Of a DNA stretch of 64,000 nt, positions 35,860-47,614 are shown in pieces (positions within the stretch are counted from its first letter, which is position 1; every line of letters begins with the position of its first letter). The stretch is from NCBI GenBank assembly GCA_020796225.1, contig CM036767.1, positions 28,057,253-28,121,252 of the forward strand. The letters are read 5' to 3'. Under the pieces are notes generated by a model. The model had not been told where the DNA came from, did not search any database, and worked only from the letters and a program-made list of their open reading frames with translations. Made by a program: the position numbers and the translations under genes. This DNA comes from Arion vulgaris (Eukaryota > Mollusca > Gastropoda > Stylommatophora > Arionidae).

Positions 35860-36240
35860 TAGGTTTGAAAATACATGCAGTGTACCAGATTATGCTGGAG
35901 AAAACTACTATACAGGATGTAGAATCATACACATACTTTGGTCGCGACACAGAAGGGGGAACAAACAAAGATGTCAAGATAAGGATACAAAAGTAAGGAA
36001 ACCTTATTGCATTGAGTAAGATATGGAAGTCAAAGGAGATCAAAACAAACACAAAGCTGAGAATCTCTCAACCAAATGTGAAGTAAGTGCTGTTCTATTG
36101 TTCGAAGACCGAACGGAAGCATTGCAGCATGCAAGACAGGCACTGTTTTGGAACCGTAGGGGAAGGCCTATAAATACCAGGAAGGCTAGAGACTGATATT
36201 AAAAGGATAGGTAAAATATGGAAAGAGTTAGAAGGGATGG
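35860..36240 (+). mobile_element. Non-LTR ORF2 C-terminal fragment
   Basis: Plus strand in broken frames: ESYTYFG then GGTNKDVKIRIQK (about 35920-35995), a KTNTKLRI block, and LETDIKRIGKIWKELEGM (about 36188-36240). These are typical of the post-RT region of CR1/RTE-like LINEs. Confidence 0.65.
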
Positions 36241-36249
36241 TAAGAGACC

Positions 36250-37195
36250 GGAAGGTGAACCTGTGCTTTTTAAAAAATCCTTTGCTGCTAATGAAATCCA
36301 TTCTTCCTTTTTTTTATTTCATGTATCTCAGTATCTTCTTATATCTAGCAATAACGAAATTATTAGAAATATACCACAGATATGGAGACTGGCACTCATG
36401 TGCCCCATAATAAAGAAAGGGAAAAACAACAAGAAGGCCACCAGGTACAGACCCATAAAGCAACCAGCTGTGTTTGCAAAATAATAGAGAGAATGGTCAA
36501 CAGAAAACTTAATTAAATGGTACCTGGAATCAGAGAAACTACTAGTGCCAGAACAAGCAGGATTTAGAGAACACAACAGCACAGAAGATCACATAACATA
36601 TATATCACAGATTGTTGAAGATGCCTTTCAACAGAAAAAGAAAGTCTGCACCCTCTGGATAGACCGTTTAAAAGCCTTTGATAAAGTATGGAAAGATGGG
36701 TTACAAGTGAGTCACTATAGAAGACCTCAATAGTTAAAAAAAACTTCTAAAACATGGGTCCCTCAGGGACAGTATTATCTCCCACCTTGCTCCTCGTATT
36801 CATCAATGACCTCATACCAGATCTGCCACATGGTGTGAGAACTGTCCTTTATGCTGATGACATAGCAGTATGGAGTGTAGAAGAACACATAACTATAGCT
36901 AATAAACAAATACAAAAGGTTGCAGGCAACATGGGCAGAGAAGTGGTTGGTGCAGATCAACGCTGAAAAATCGCCAACAGCACTATTCACTATCAAACAA
37001 AAAAAGACAGGGCAGGATAAATACTACTCAGGAACGCACAAGTTCCAATAGACGAGGAACCCAAAACACTTAGGCATCCCATTAGATAAAAGAATTACAT
37101 GGAGCCCCACTTGGGAAGAACAGACAAAAGCAAGAATGAAGTTAGCTATCCTGAGGAAACAAGCTGGATCAAGTTGGGAACTGATGGGCACAGAA
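36250..37195 (+). mobile_element. Jockey-like LINE RT fragment
   Basis: Plus strand: WRLALMCPIIKKGKNNKKAT and RYRPIK (36380-36465), EQAGFREHNSTEDHITYISQ and LWIDRLKAFDKVWKDGL (36545-36700), GPSGTVLSPTLLLVFINDL (about 36757-36815) and VLYADDIAVWS (about 36845-36880) give RT motifs in order, with a proper YADD. This Jockey-superfamily palm may continue after an inverted interruption at 37755 with RNase H. Confidence 0.85.
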
Positions 37196-37204
37196 ATCTA
37201 CAAA

Positions 37205-37650
37205 TAGCTCACCATTTTCATTCATGCTTCCATGACCATCAATTTCCATCTCTCTCTCATTACCAGTGTTATCGCTGCCAACCTTGACATTCAGGTCTCC
37301 CATAAGAATCAGCATGTCATGCTTTTGTACTTTATCTGCAGTTGTGAATAGAAATGTTCTTTCCTCTCCTCTTCTGCGCTGTTCTTCGGGGCATAATACA
37401 TAATGATGTAGGTCTTCTGGAACTTAACTTTAAATTGGGCACTTATGATGCGGTCAGACACTGGTTCCCATTTCATCAGCCTTTTGGACGCTTCATTGGA
37501 TAGCAGCATGGTCACACCATTTTAATGGGGTCATCTTAATTTTCTTTGCTCGAGTAGAGCAGCGTTTCTCCCGTCCGGAGTCTTGTTTCCCTAAAGGCAT
37601 TCCATCTTGTTTCACATAATTCTAGCACTGTGAGCTGGTAGTGATGCATC
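37205..37650 (-). mobile_element. RTE-like LINE endonuclease fragment
   Basis: Minus strand 37309-37515 is open and encodes NEASKRLMKWEPVSDRIISA then FQKTYIIMYYAPKNSAEEER, the RTE-type AP-endonuclease region, followed by an FLWETE stretch where a GDMNAK motif is expected. It lies inverted inside or beside a plus-strand Jockey-like element. Confidence 0.8.
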
Positions 37651-37754
37651 TCTGTCCGTTGGGACATCTCGCAGCGTCCTCACATTTCAAATCCCTATAA
37701 AAATAAGGCTTCTTCCATGAAATCAACTTGTAAACCTCTAATTTTCTTCTCTGC

Positions 37755-38135
37755 GGATAAAAAATGGTTGGGAACCTATGAATTAGAACATATAAGAACG
37801 ATCTACCAGACATCACCAAGGATATAATACTCCCCAACCCCATAATAATTATACCATAAGAACTACCAGACGCCACATGGGAGAGCTAAATACTCTCCAA
37901 AAGAAAACAGTAACCTGTTAATTGACAGAACAACTATATCCAACAAACAGATCCAAATATATAAATGGTATAGATGGATCGGCAGCTGGAGCAGTGAGAA
38001 TGGCATGAGTTAATGTAAGATACCAAGATCAAACAAATGAATCCAACGGTACACCTACTGGAAAATTCGGCTGAGGTACAGGCTCTAAACATTGCAGCTA
38101 AAACACTAACGAACACAGCAAGCCATTGTCAGTAG
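37755..38135 (+). mobile_element. LINE RNase H fragment
   Basis: Plus strand: a DGSAAGAV block (about 37974-38000), VRYQDQTNESNGTPTGKF (about 38015-38075) and an EVQALNIAAKTLT block (about 38075-38115, frameshifted) correspond to the first Asp and the Glu helix of RNase HI. This is possibly the downstream part of the Jockey-like element at 36250. Confidence 0.7.
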
Positions 38136-38889
38136 ATTGTATTCCTCACCGTCAGTATTGCAAGTGGCAAGAGGGTAGCGACCCTTAGACGACCTACCCT
38201 CCCGGGTTGTTGTGCGTCCTCTTCCCAGGTTACCGGTCTTTATTTTGGGCTACCTGGTTTGCCTGCCGTCAGTTTTGTGTATGGTTTACTCCGCTGGCCT
38301 TTGATTGTCCCCAATCAAACTACAAGGCAGTAGTAGTTCCCTGCGAGCGAAAACGCACACTGGATTCAAGCCTCTGCTGGGCTTTCCAGTTTTGCTTCAC
38401 ATTTGAGTGGTTCGCTCACCCATACGCTTGCCACGTCCCTTCGTCACTCCACCATGAGCACCGTGCACGTATGCCCTACCGTTAGGACCACCCGTGCATC
38501 GTTCGCATGCGTGTTCGCTCTGCTTTGGTGCCTGGCCACGGTGTCTATTAGTTCTCACCGTGCACACATTCACCATGCCTCTAGATTGCCCGGACACGGA
38601 GCTAAACTCAGGCCACACCTCAGAGCTCAGTTTCGCCCTATGTGGACCCACGTCTCTTCTCTGGATGCACACCTCATCCCTTTATGATTATCCGTTCAGC
38701 TTTTCCCATCGGCCGGGAGAGATGTGCATTAATAGTCACTCTGGGATTCCGCTAGTCTGTGTTGCGAGCGGATCTCATCCAACGTGACTACGTCTGCATA
38801 ACTACCTATACCAGAGTATCTCTTCCTAGATCCCTACCCGCTTAGACAGACAAGAACCATAGTCTGTTTCCAGGTTCACAACGTGGAGG
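38136..38889. other. No gene recognised; GC-richer stretch
   Basis: This 750-bp stretch is clearly richer in C and G than its neighbours and carries overlapping open frames of about 90-97 codons on both strands (38397-38787). None resembles a known protein; the frames are His/Arg/Ser-rich with no domain. It might be the 5' region of an unknown repeat. Confidence 0.4.
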
Positions 38890-39135
38890 TGGGGTATGAT
38901 CTTGATTAGTGCCAGCTCACTAATCTTGGTGCAGCGTTTTGCCTTTGACCCCGTCTGCGTATCTAAGCTCTGGTATGGATTTACCGCCTATAGTGAAAGG
39001 GTCGTAATTCACATAGTTTGCATCGTATTTTACATTTCTCATAATGTTCTCTACATATATGTTGAATACGTATGGGGACAGGATACATCCCCGTTTTACC
39101 CCTTTGAATTTCGAACCATTCAGCTATTTCACCTC
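38890..39135 (-). mobile_element. Non-LTR RT fragment
   Basis: Minus strand: GEIAEWFEIQRG, then in shifted frames a GCILSP.VFNIYVENIMRN block and LRYAD-like text (38950-39110), giving RT motifs 4-5 of a CR1/L2-like element. Only about 80 codons remain. Confidence 0.65.
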
Positions 39136-39137
39136 CT

Positions 39138-39350
39138 ATGAACAGACACTTACACAGACTAAAACTAGTTCCATGATCCACATGTGGACAAACAGCCGAA
39201 CACATCCTGCAAGATTGTCACCTAATGAATCAACTGCGGAAAGAACACTGGCCAACAGAGATAGGTATCAACATAAAGCTGTTTGGAATCCTTGATGAAC
39301 TAACAAACACAACAACATACATCCAGAGAAACGGACTCATTGTGTAGACC
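39138..39350 (+). mobile_element. Jockey-like LINE C-terminal tail
   Basis: Plus strand: RHLHRLKL, then TCGQTAEHILQDCHLMNQLR, then a WPTEIGINIKLFG block and IQRNGLIV before a stop near 39345. This is the Cys/His C-terminal tail of Jockey-type ORF2. It may belong to the same original copy as 36250-37195 and 37755-38135. Confidence 0.75.
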
Positions 39351-39489
39351 TTGAACATCAGCGAACGAGAAGAAGGAGGAGAATTTTCTTCTTTGCATTT
39401 GGTTAATTTTTGGTGGGTTCGTTGGTTGTGCATGGTGTTATTTTCTAAGCGCTTGGACGTTTCAGAAACGGCATAACGGACGGGTCGGT

Positions 39490-39950
39490 ATTAAAATCAG
39501 TCAAGGGAAGACAAAAATACTACAATATTGATTGAGGAAGGTATAGAAGACGTTGGGGAATTTGTCTACCTTGAAATCCACTGCCATCTCCACGAATACA
39601 AAGATGAGGATACTCAGCTCCGATGTGAAACCTGTGTATGACTCGGAAACATGGCGAGTCACCAAGTAAAATACAAATAAAATTCAGACTTTTTCAACAT
39701 CTGACCCATGTTATGAGGATAAAACGGCGATGGGTCGGACATACCCTACGGAAGGACACAGTCGAGTGTCACTAGACAAGGACTTGAGTGGAACCCACAA
39801 GGAAAACTAAATAAAGGACGCCCTACACAGACCTGGAGACGAAGTCTTCTTGAGGGAAAGGAATAGTGCTCGACTATCCTCGAAGACCGTAAGAAAAGTG
39901 GCGAACAACTGTTGATGCCTTATGCTTCACTAGGAGGAGGAGGAATAAGT
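39490..39950 (+). mobile_element. CR1-like ORF2 C-terminal fragment
   Basis: Plus strand: DVGEFVYLEIH (about 39550-39585), a WVGHTLRKD-type block (about 39735-39760), TRQGLEWNPQGKLNKGRPTQ then TWRRSLLEG (about 39772-39862), and a C-terminal LMPYASLGGGG. This is a common non-LTR C-terminus. Confidence 0.75.
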
Positions 39951-39959
39951 AAGTGCAAA

Positions 39960-40135
39960 AACGGGAGTATGGCACAGGAGCATACACAACTGCAGCATAG
40001 CAAAATCTACAGGACAACATACAGAACACAGGCCTCAGAATCATCACCAGAGGTCTGAGAGAGAAGTACACAAATCAAAGATCTGGAGTAAACTGCTGGT
40101 ATTTAGAGCTGGGGACAACGCTGGGAGGAGAGGGG
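39960..40135 (+). mobile_element. Short LINE fragment
   Basis: Plus strand: LQDNIQNTGLRIITRGLREK (about 40004-40063) resembles the IQNxALRIITG block between RT and RNase H of Jockey-like ORF2. Less than 60 codons remain. Confidence 0.5.
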
Positions 40136-40139
40136 GCGG

Positions 40140-40403
40140 ATGCTAACGCTTGAAAATAACCGCAACAACGAACCCACCAAACCAATCAACGAATCCACCA
40201 AAAACCGCATTAAAAGACATATCTTCCGCATAAAAACACAAACATCCTATCATTATATGATACTACCATACAACTTAACAGTGATAACAACACAATTCCA
40301 GAACAAAGACAGCGAGGAAAGGAGGAACAAATATATTATAGAAACAAAAAACAAGCAATTAATTGCCATACTGTTCAAAAATTCAAAAATTAAAAGCTTG
40401 TGA
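40140..40403 (+). other. Open frame, unknown
   Basis: An 87-codon A-rich frame (Asn/Lys/Thr/Ile-rich). It is compatible with A-rich LINE sequence and I recognise no motif. It ends just before the 32-bp tandem array. Confidence 0.25.
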
Positions 40404-40469
40404 TTGTTGAGTTTGGGATTGTTAGCCATTGTTACCCATCTCAAGACGTCAGAACTTAATTAAAGTAAC

Positions 40470-40890
40470 ACTGTCTGTGCATTTGATAACTTAAGAGTAG
40501 CACTGTGTGTGCATTTGATATAAGAGTAGCACTGTGTGTGCATTTTTATATAAGAGTAGCACTGTGTGTGCATTTTATAACTTAAGAGGTAGCACTGTGT
40601 GTGCATTTGATAACTTAAGAGGTAGCACTGTGTGTGCATTTGATAACAAAAGGTAGCACTGTGTGTGCATTTGATAACAAGAGGTAGCACTGTGTGTGCA
40701 TTTGATAACTTAAGAGGTAGCACTGTGTGTGCATTTGATATAAGAGTAGCACTGTGTGTGCATTTGATAACTTAAGAGTAGCACTGTGTGTGCATTTGAT
40801 AACTTAAGAGTAGCACTGTGTGTGCATTTGATAACTTAAGAGTAGCACTGTGTGTGCAGGTATATGAAAAGGTAACACTGTGTGTGCACT
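40470..40890 (+). repeat. Tandem array, 32-bp unit
   Basis: About 13 copies of AGTAGCACTGTGTGTGCATT followed by TGATAACTTAAG, with slightly variable spacers. Two inverted copies lie at 50247-50305. The regular spacing is that of a minisatellite; spacers are not unique, so it is not CRISPR. Confidence 0.95.
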
Positions 40891-43047
40891 GAGAAATATG
40901 TTGGATGTACATTAGAGATAGAGGAGAGATGCATTGGAGATATGCATCATCTTTGAAATATTTAGAGGAGATAACGGGTCTTAATAGTTTGGAGATAGTG
41001 ATGTGTGTGCGTGGAAGTAACTTGAATTTGTTTTTAAGTTTCCCATCCCAGGAAGGGGATTACTTGGTGGTCAAATTTTATTGACGATCGCGTGCGATAG
41101 TCTGGTAAGGAAGAGTTGGTGAGGAAGAATGTCAATATCGTGATTTTGTTTTCTTGTATGTGTAACCAGTGTGTCACTAAACTTTTGACCTGGTTAAAGT
41201 TCTTTACTGATAACTATATGCTGTGATTTCGCAGAGGCGATGTATGAGTGGTGCATGTTAGAGAGACAGTGTATTATGACATTGAGTTATTATATCTCCA
41301 TTCAATTAGTACTATGTATGGAGACAGTGAATTGTGGGTACCTTAAAAAAGCTGTTTACTGTGCATATTAGAAGCTGTGCGTTGTGAAGGCACTAGAGAG
41401 ATATGCAGATGCGTACGAGAGATGTGTACCTAGAGAGAAACAGGTTATATTGAGAGATCAGCTTTGCGACTAAAGAAATACGTGACTACAGAGAGGAGAT
41501 TTGTGTGCATTAGCGCAGATATACACTAGAGATATTGCACCAGAGATGAGACTTAAAGTATAGTAGAAGCTGTGCATTGTGAGGGCATTAGAGATATGCA
41601 TATGGTGTAAGAGATTTAGGTAGAGTGCGTTGGAAATACGCCTCGTTTTTATGTGAAGGGAGATAAATGGCGTATGACCAATTAGGAGATTTGCGTTATG
41701 AGTACAGTGAGCCTAGTGACCTGGTGTGTATTAGTTGAGAAGGTACATGGGTACGATGGAGGTTGTGCCTAGATGGAGAGATGTGAACCTTGGGGAAGGT
41801 AGAGAAATATGTATGGGAAATTTAACTTGTTGCAATTTGCGTTATGAATTATATGCATTGATATTAACTTGTCCTATTTTTGTATTTTTCATATACCCAA
41901 TTTGATGGAAGAAAATCAGCCGCCAGTATTTTGAGCTGAGAGAGATCCAGTCGAGCTAACCCAATGTGCACAGGGAGTCGGGCAGAGAATGTATCATGGA
42001 AAATTCCACCAGCAAAATTGTTTCACCACTTATTCTCCATGAGCACATTGTCTATCCGGCTATAGGTGTCCTGCATTGGCTCGACCGATCCTAGATGGCT
42101 GTTACTATTTTTTTTGTGTCTGTTTGCGATGTAATCTGTTTTGTGCATTACTACTATGTGTTGCTGTATTTAAAATGGATATGTATAATATGTTGTCATG
42201 GACATGAAATTGCTGAATTATGCCATTTTTGTATAAAATTAATTTAAGATATGCGTCATTGATTATTGTTGTACTCTGTTATGGTCATATGGACCTTTAT
42301 AACTATTACCTTAATACCATGTAGTTGAATTGACATGAATATGATGAATTTTTGCTTTGACATATGTATGCTAGATCCTGATATTGTCCTATGGGATGTT
42401 TTTTCATCCTGGTCAATTACCGTACACGGACTAGGTCATTTAAAGAGCTGATGGGTAACCGAGGTGACCATGAGTTTTTAGGTAGAGTAAATCAGAGCCA
42501 ACTATAAACTACTATAGCCTGGCTGTCAGTAAATACTGTTTATAAATTATGTGCACTTAAGGACATGCTGATTTTTCTCATGTATGAGCGAAGCAATGGA
42601 GCGGCCCAAGGTGTTCTCACCTCCATTTAGTTTGACCAGTCTCCAATGAAGGTTACAATTTTTTTAGCTAGGAGATCACGGATGAAATAGGAAAATTGAA
42701 ATGGTGGATGTATGGTTTTTTTTTTTTTGAATGGTTAATGTATGTAAACATTTCAAGCATTGAATGGTATTGATGATCTAGCAATGTATATTGATGTTAA
42801 TGTTGCATTTATGAGCCAGAGTGGAAAATGACATTCACCTGATGTAATTGTTTTGCTTTCAACATATGATGGTTGTATACAAACGTTTTCATAGGTTTTA
42901 TGGTGTAAATGGTTTAGAACATTGTTATATTTGGACTGAGTCAGTTGGAAGATTGATGGTGGGACTTTAGGATAGTGTAGGGAGAAGGGGAGTTTAGAAC
43001 TTTATGGATAGAGCTAAAGTTCTAGATGGCATAGGATGGTCTGTAAC
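40891..43047. other. No gene; degenerate AGAGAT/GCATT-rich stretch
   Basis: No open frame of note in 2.1 kb. The first part (40900-41850) is full of loosely repeated AGAGAT..TGCATT and GTGCATTGTGA words, suggesting a decayed minisatellite. The rest is AT-rich without recognised content. Confidence 0.5.
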
Positions 43048-44396
43048 AGTTTCACTGTTAGGTTAATTAGGGGTATAGTCGGGAGTCAACCCAAACCACC
43101 CCCACCCCCTTATTGCACTGGGTGTCCTTGAGTTTGTATTTAAACACCTTGTTTACCAGTCCAGTTACTTACCATTGAGTACTCCACCTTGAGAAAGTGA
43201 TTGAAGGCGGGAATGCAGGAATTTATTGAGTAGGTGAGAATCTCGAGACCCGGTAGGGGCAGCTGGGGTTTTCGGTTGGAGATATATCAGTGAGACATAG
43301 ATTTAGAAGGAGTAAGCCAGAAACCACTGAGAGTTAAGCCAGAAACCACTAGAGAGAACGGAGGTAGAGAACAGATTTTTGCAGAGAGCTGAGTATGTGA
43401 GCAAGATGGAGAAAATATGTCTGTGAGACAATCTACCAAGACAATTGAACATGTTGATTTATTTCAGAGATCTATAAAGGTAACATATTGAACAAACAGC
43501 GAAGTAGTAGATGATAGAGAGTCAGATTCGGGTAGATTCAGAGGTTGTTTTCTGGCAATTTATTGTTCTTTTCAAGTATCCTTGTGTACAGTGCTGCTAG
43601 AGGTGAGAAATCAACTATAGTTCTACTTGGCAGAACTCATACTAGAAAGTGTAGTTATATCTATAGGAGTAATCTTACTGTAATTCGACTGTTCATATAC
43701 GATAACGGAGAAACAATTAATCATCATCTTGGATGACCAGACCACGGGGCCTCAGCGGACAGAGACGACACTAAATCGAACCTAACTAGGAACTTAGACG
43801 TCTACCCAGACGTATGACGATCACCACCTGATGAATGCTGCAACCGTGTTCAAGTCGTTCCATATCTGACAGGAAAGGACTGAACCTTCTTATCATCATC
43901 CAGTGATTATCATCCATTGGTTCCATCGAATTTGAACAATTTTACTACTTAAAAGGAAGAGTGTATTATAAAAATCAAATTTGTGATGACAGTTTAGAAA
44001 AACGATTATTGCTGTGAATATTTCTAAGGTTAAATTTATATATGCATAGCCTGAATTCATTATTAAATAATTTATGTATCTTGTTGCTAATTGATCCCAA
44101 CGGTGTTAGGTTAGTTGTGTTCATTAACATCTTAGTTTGTAGTAAGACAGAAGTGTGGAAGGAGTGATATTATCTTTTAAATCAAGAATATAACACAGCG
44201 GACGATCCCGAGCCTTTCTTTCGGTCAACCCATTTTCTTCTTGTCTTATTGTTTTCTTTTAACTGGGACCTTGTACCAGCTAGTCTGCTGCAAGCGTGTT
44301 TTTGGTGCTAAAGTTCCCAGGATTAGAATTAGAGTTGTCGCGGCCAATAGTTTACTGGCCACTATATAGATCGTAGGGCAGAAGAAATAGTTGTTA
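43048..44396. repeat. Left arm of a large inverted repeat
   Basis: The reverse complement of this arm is at 51546-52888, with high identity across landmarks such as TAACAGTGAAACT, GGGTGGGGGTGG, AGTACTCAATGGTAAGTAACT and CAGTGGTTTCTGGCTTAC. The arm continues after a transposon insertion at 47510-47614. Both arms conserve an open frame of about 60 codons (plus 43545-43736) containing SILVYSAARGEKSTIVLLGR, of unknown function. Confidence 0.92.
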
Positions 44397-44502
44397 TAGT
44401 CTGTCCATTAATTCATGAGCACGTTTGAAATTGATTTTCTCGAAAACTACCTGTTGGATCTCAGTGATTTTTGCAAGCAGCCTTAGAATATCCATGACGC
44501 TA
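44397..44502. repeat. Left TIR of transposon copy 1
   Basis: About 106 bp, inverted at 47404-47509; the two differ at a few positions (CATGAG versus CGTGAG, GCAAGC versus GCATGC). The same end also starts copy 2 at 47615. Confidence 0.93.
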
Positions 44503-44929
44503 GAGAAATATTTTTTCCAAGAAAATTTGTTGTAGTTTGAAATATTTCTTCTTCATGTTATATTAAAATCAACCTCACCGGATTGTACACAATAGTAACA
44601 GATTTACGGTACACAGACGCGTTGTTCTAAAAATACATTATGGTAACATAGAAATATCGTGAGTATACAACAATTTCACGAAATCCGTGCACCTAACCCA
44701 GTCGACTTTGAAAGCGGAAAGCATATGACGTTATAATTGGGATACCATTGTATAGTTATAGGCGTATCTCGCTATTTGTATGAACCTATTGTATCATATT
44801 TGTTGGCTTATCAAAACTGACATTGATATCACATTCAATGAGTCTGAAGTGCACATTTATAACAATGCAGAAGGTTACAGTTTACTATACCAACACTTCC
44901 GTAGGGAATCTAAGAGAGGTCATCTATAT

Positions 44930-47020
44930 TGCGATATTCATAACCTGAGAAACGAACGCAACTGGCGCTTGGTCTGAATAGAGAATCCTTTTCCCGATGG
45001 ATTAAACAGGACACAAAGTGCACTAATGTCAAGCAAGGAAGGAAAAGAACAATTGACGACTTTGACATAGATGTCATAAGACAGGAGCTCTTGAAAATGT
45101 TTGCGACAAATCAACTTGTTACTCTCAGGAAACTGAAATTAAAACTGCAATCAGATTGCAGCATAGACATTTCTAAAAGTACTCTATGAAATCATAGGGA
45201 GTAAGGCAGGGATGTGTGCTTTCGCCTATACTTTTCAATATTTACATAGACAGGATAACGCAAGAAACCAAGACAGATAACAACCTCGATAACAACTACA
45301 ATTTAATAAACGAACTACTCTTTGCAGATGATCAGAGTATAATTTACAACAACGAACACAAACTTCAACAACACATAAATGCCCTGCAAACCACATGCGA
45401 AAAATATGACATGAAAATTAACACCTCCAAAACAGAAGTCATGACAATAAGTAGGTCAACAGGTCAACTAAATATACACGTGAATAATGTCAAAATACAA
45501 CAGACTCCAGAATTCAAATATCTCGGAGTATATTCACAGCAGATGGAAAGATGGACAGAGAAATCGAGACTAGATGCCAGAAGGCAAATGCAGTGACATA
45601 CCAACTGTCACCACTATTAAAACATCCAAGCATTAACATGGCAGTCAAACGACAACTGATAAACTGCATATTTATTCCAACTCTCTGCTAACATGGCCCA
45701 ATTCCAAACATGGCCCCTGACTAAGACACAAGAAAGAAAGATTACAACATGTGAAATGAGATGTCTACGAAAAGCTGTCAACGTTACAAGGCGAGATAGA
45801 GTGAGAAACGAGAATATCAGAAGCATCGTTGGTACTATACCATGCATTCAGTACATCGAGAAGCAAAGATTCAAGTGGTTCGGCCATTTAATGAGAATGG
45901 AACCACATTTACTACCATCACGTGCCTATAATAATCGACACTCAGGGCGCAGAGCACGAGGCAGGCCAAGAACAAGATGGATAGATAACATCTCAGAGTC
46001 CCTGCGAAAGCATGGACTGACAACGTCAAGCGCAACACACCTGGCACAAGATAGAAACTAACTCTCCCCACGACGCTTCACGGCAAATGTGGTTAAGATA
46101 AGATAAGATAAGACTCTATGAAAAATTGTAAGAGCCGCCGGCTTCACCTTCAGAAAAACTATAGGCGGCAGGAATATTATTTGTGAAAAGCCACATTTAA
46201 TTGCTGCCCGAAGTAAATACCTGAGGCAGATCCGTGAGCGGTGGAGGCAATGCTATGATATTGTATATTTGGACGAATCCTGGGTCAATGCTCACCACAC
46301 CAATGCTAAAGAATGACAATCAGTAGACGGTGAACAGAAAAGAAAAATACCAAGCAGCAAAGGCCAGCGTATTATACTAACACATGCAGGAAGTAGTGAA
46401 GAAGGTCTTGTCCATGACGCTGGACTTATTTTCCAATCAAAAAGTACCGACGGTAGGGACTACCACACAGAAATGAATGGACATATTTTCAGGCACTGGA
46501 TGGAGAAAGATCTACTTCCAATTCTAAACAGACCATCATGCTTGGTAATGGATAATGCATCCTATCACAACGCAGTATCAGCGGAAGACAAAGTACCAAC
46601 TGCATCAAATACAAAAGATCAAATTAGGACTTGGCTTGCTAAGGAAAATGTCAGCTTCGATGATACATATTTGAAACCCGAGTTGTTGCACCTGGTGAGG
46701 ATGACAAATAAGACAAAGGTGTTTCATATTGACAAAATCATTGCGGAATACGGCCACACGTCTTTGCGACTACCTCCATATCATGCTCACCTCAATCCGA
46801 TAGAGCTTGTCTGGGCTAAAGTAAAGGGCAAGTTGCCGAACAGAACAGGACGTTTAAAATGTGTGATGTTGAAGTTCTGACACGTGAGTCCCTCTCAATG
46901 ACAGACATGCAGTTCTGGAAGAAGTGTGTTGAACATGTGTTCCAAGAGGAAGACGAGTACTGGCACCGAGATGGATTACAATTTGTCCAGCCAGTAACAA
47001 TTTATCAACCTCATTGAATC
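44930..47020 (+). pseudogene. DDE transposase (D-x83-E) of copy 1
   Basis: Cut-and-paste transposase. The N-terminal HTH region is frameshifted at 44940-45190. After the LINE (45192-46112) come YLDESWVNAHHT with the first Asp (about 46266-46301), an in-frame TGA near 46313, VMDNASYHN with the second Asp (about 46546-46572), and PPYHAHLNPIELVWAKVK with the Glu (about 46774-46827). The open frame is 46473-46880. I count 83 residues between the second Asp and the Glu, far more than the 34-41 of standard Tc1/mariner; as I recall this fits the DD82E/Sailor group. The C-terminus is frameshifted to about 47017. Confidence 0.88.
45192..46112 (+). mobile_element. RTE-like LINE, 5'-truncated, nested in the transposase
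   Basis: Flanked by an exact 11-bp duplication ACTCTATGAAA (45181-45191 and 46113-46123). 45216-45596 encodes LSPILFNIYIDRITQETKT and LLFADDQSIIYNN, then YDMKINTSKTEVMTISRSTG. 45693-46061 encodes ERKITTCEMRCLRKAV, RFKWFGHLMRMEPHL and RRARGRPRTRWIDNISESL. It ends in (TAAGA)n. The coding is nearly intact with one frameshift near 45595-45690, so it is a young insertion. Confidence 0.95.
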
Positions 47021-47509
47021 GTCAGATTCGGGATGATACAAATCATATTTTGATTACAGATTGAGAAATAGCAACGTATACATTTCCATATCCAAATGCG
47101 TCTACCATCATACAATTTGTGGTGAAGTTAAGACACCCTGGGTCTAATGGTGACCGAAGGGGAGGACTAACTGTTGCATATTGCATCCAAGTTCACGATT
47201 GCACATAAGGGCAACACACTTAATTACTTGACCTATCAAGTTAATATGGAGATACACCTATGAATAGAATTGACATGGACAAATTCTAGGATTACGTAAA
47301 ATCTAAAATTTGAGCCCCGTATTTGTAATTGTCATAAAAGATCAAAGGAATTCGCCGATGTGCAAAATCCGTAGCATCTATGGACTACTGGTTAGCTTTA
47401 TTTTAGCGTCATGGATATTCTAAGGCTGCATGCAAAAATCACTGAGATCCAACAGGTAGTTTTCGAGAAAATCAATTTCAAACGTGCTCACGAATTAATG
47501 GACAGACTA

Positions 47510-47614
47510 TAGTAGGGTGTAGTAGTATAGTAGTAGTAAATTCCTGGAAGTCATCGAACTGTGAAATTTAGGTCAAACAGTAGGCCGTGTAGATTTTGAC
47601 TGTAAGGAGTACTA
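47510..47614. repeat. Continuation of the inverted-repeat left arm
   Basis: About 100 bp between the two transposon copies; its reverse complement is at 51445-51547. It ends at TA (47613-47614), where copy 2 is inserted. Confidence 0.92.

Larger units (their letters stand above)
44397..47509 (+). mobile_element. DD82E/Sailor-like transposon, copy 1 (with nested LINE)
   Basis: DNA transposon of the IS630/Tc1/mariner group. It starts TAGTCTGTCCATTAATTC and has inverted ends of about 106 bp (44397-44502 and 47404-47509) with only about two differences. It is flanked by TA on both sides (44395-44396 and 47510-47511). The right arm of the large inverted repeat shows the uninterrupted TA at 51546-51547, which proves insertion. 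The transposase is broken by a stop, frameshifts and a LINE. Confidence 0.93.

Noticed and set aside
38397..38787. Overlapping ~95-codon frames on both strands
   Set aside because: No similarity to any family, complementary overlap, and surrounding fragments are all transposon-derived; listed only as an unassigned stretch.
40470..40890. Possible CRISPR-like array
   Set aside because: Spacers are not unique and the unit is a 32-bp minisatellite in a eukaryotic repeat region; no cas genes.
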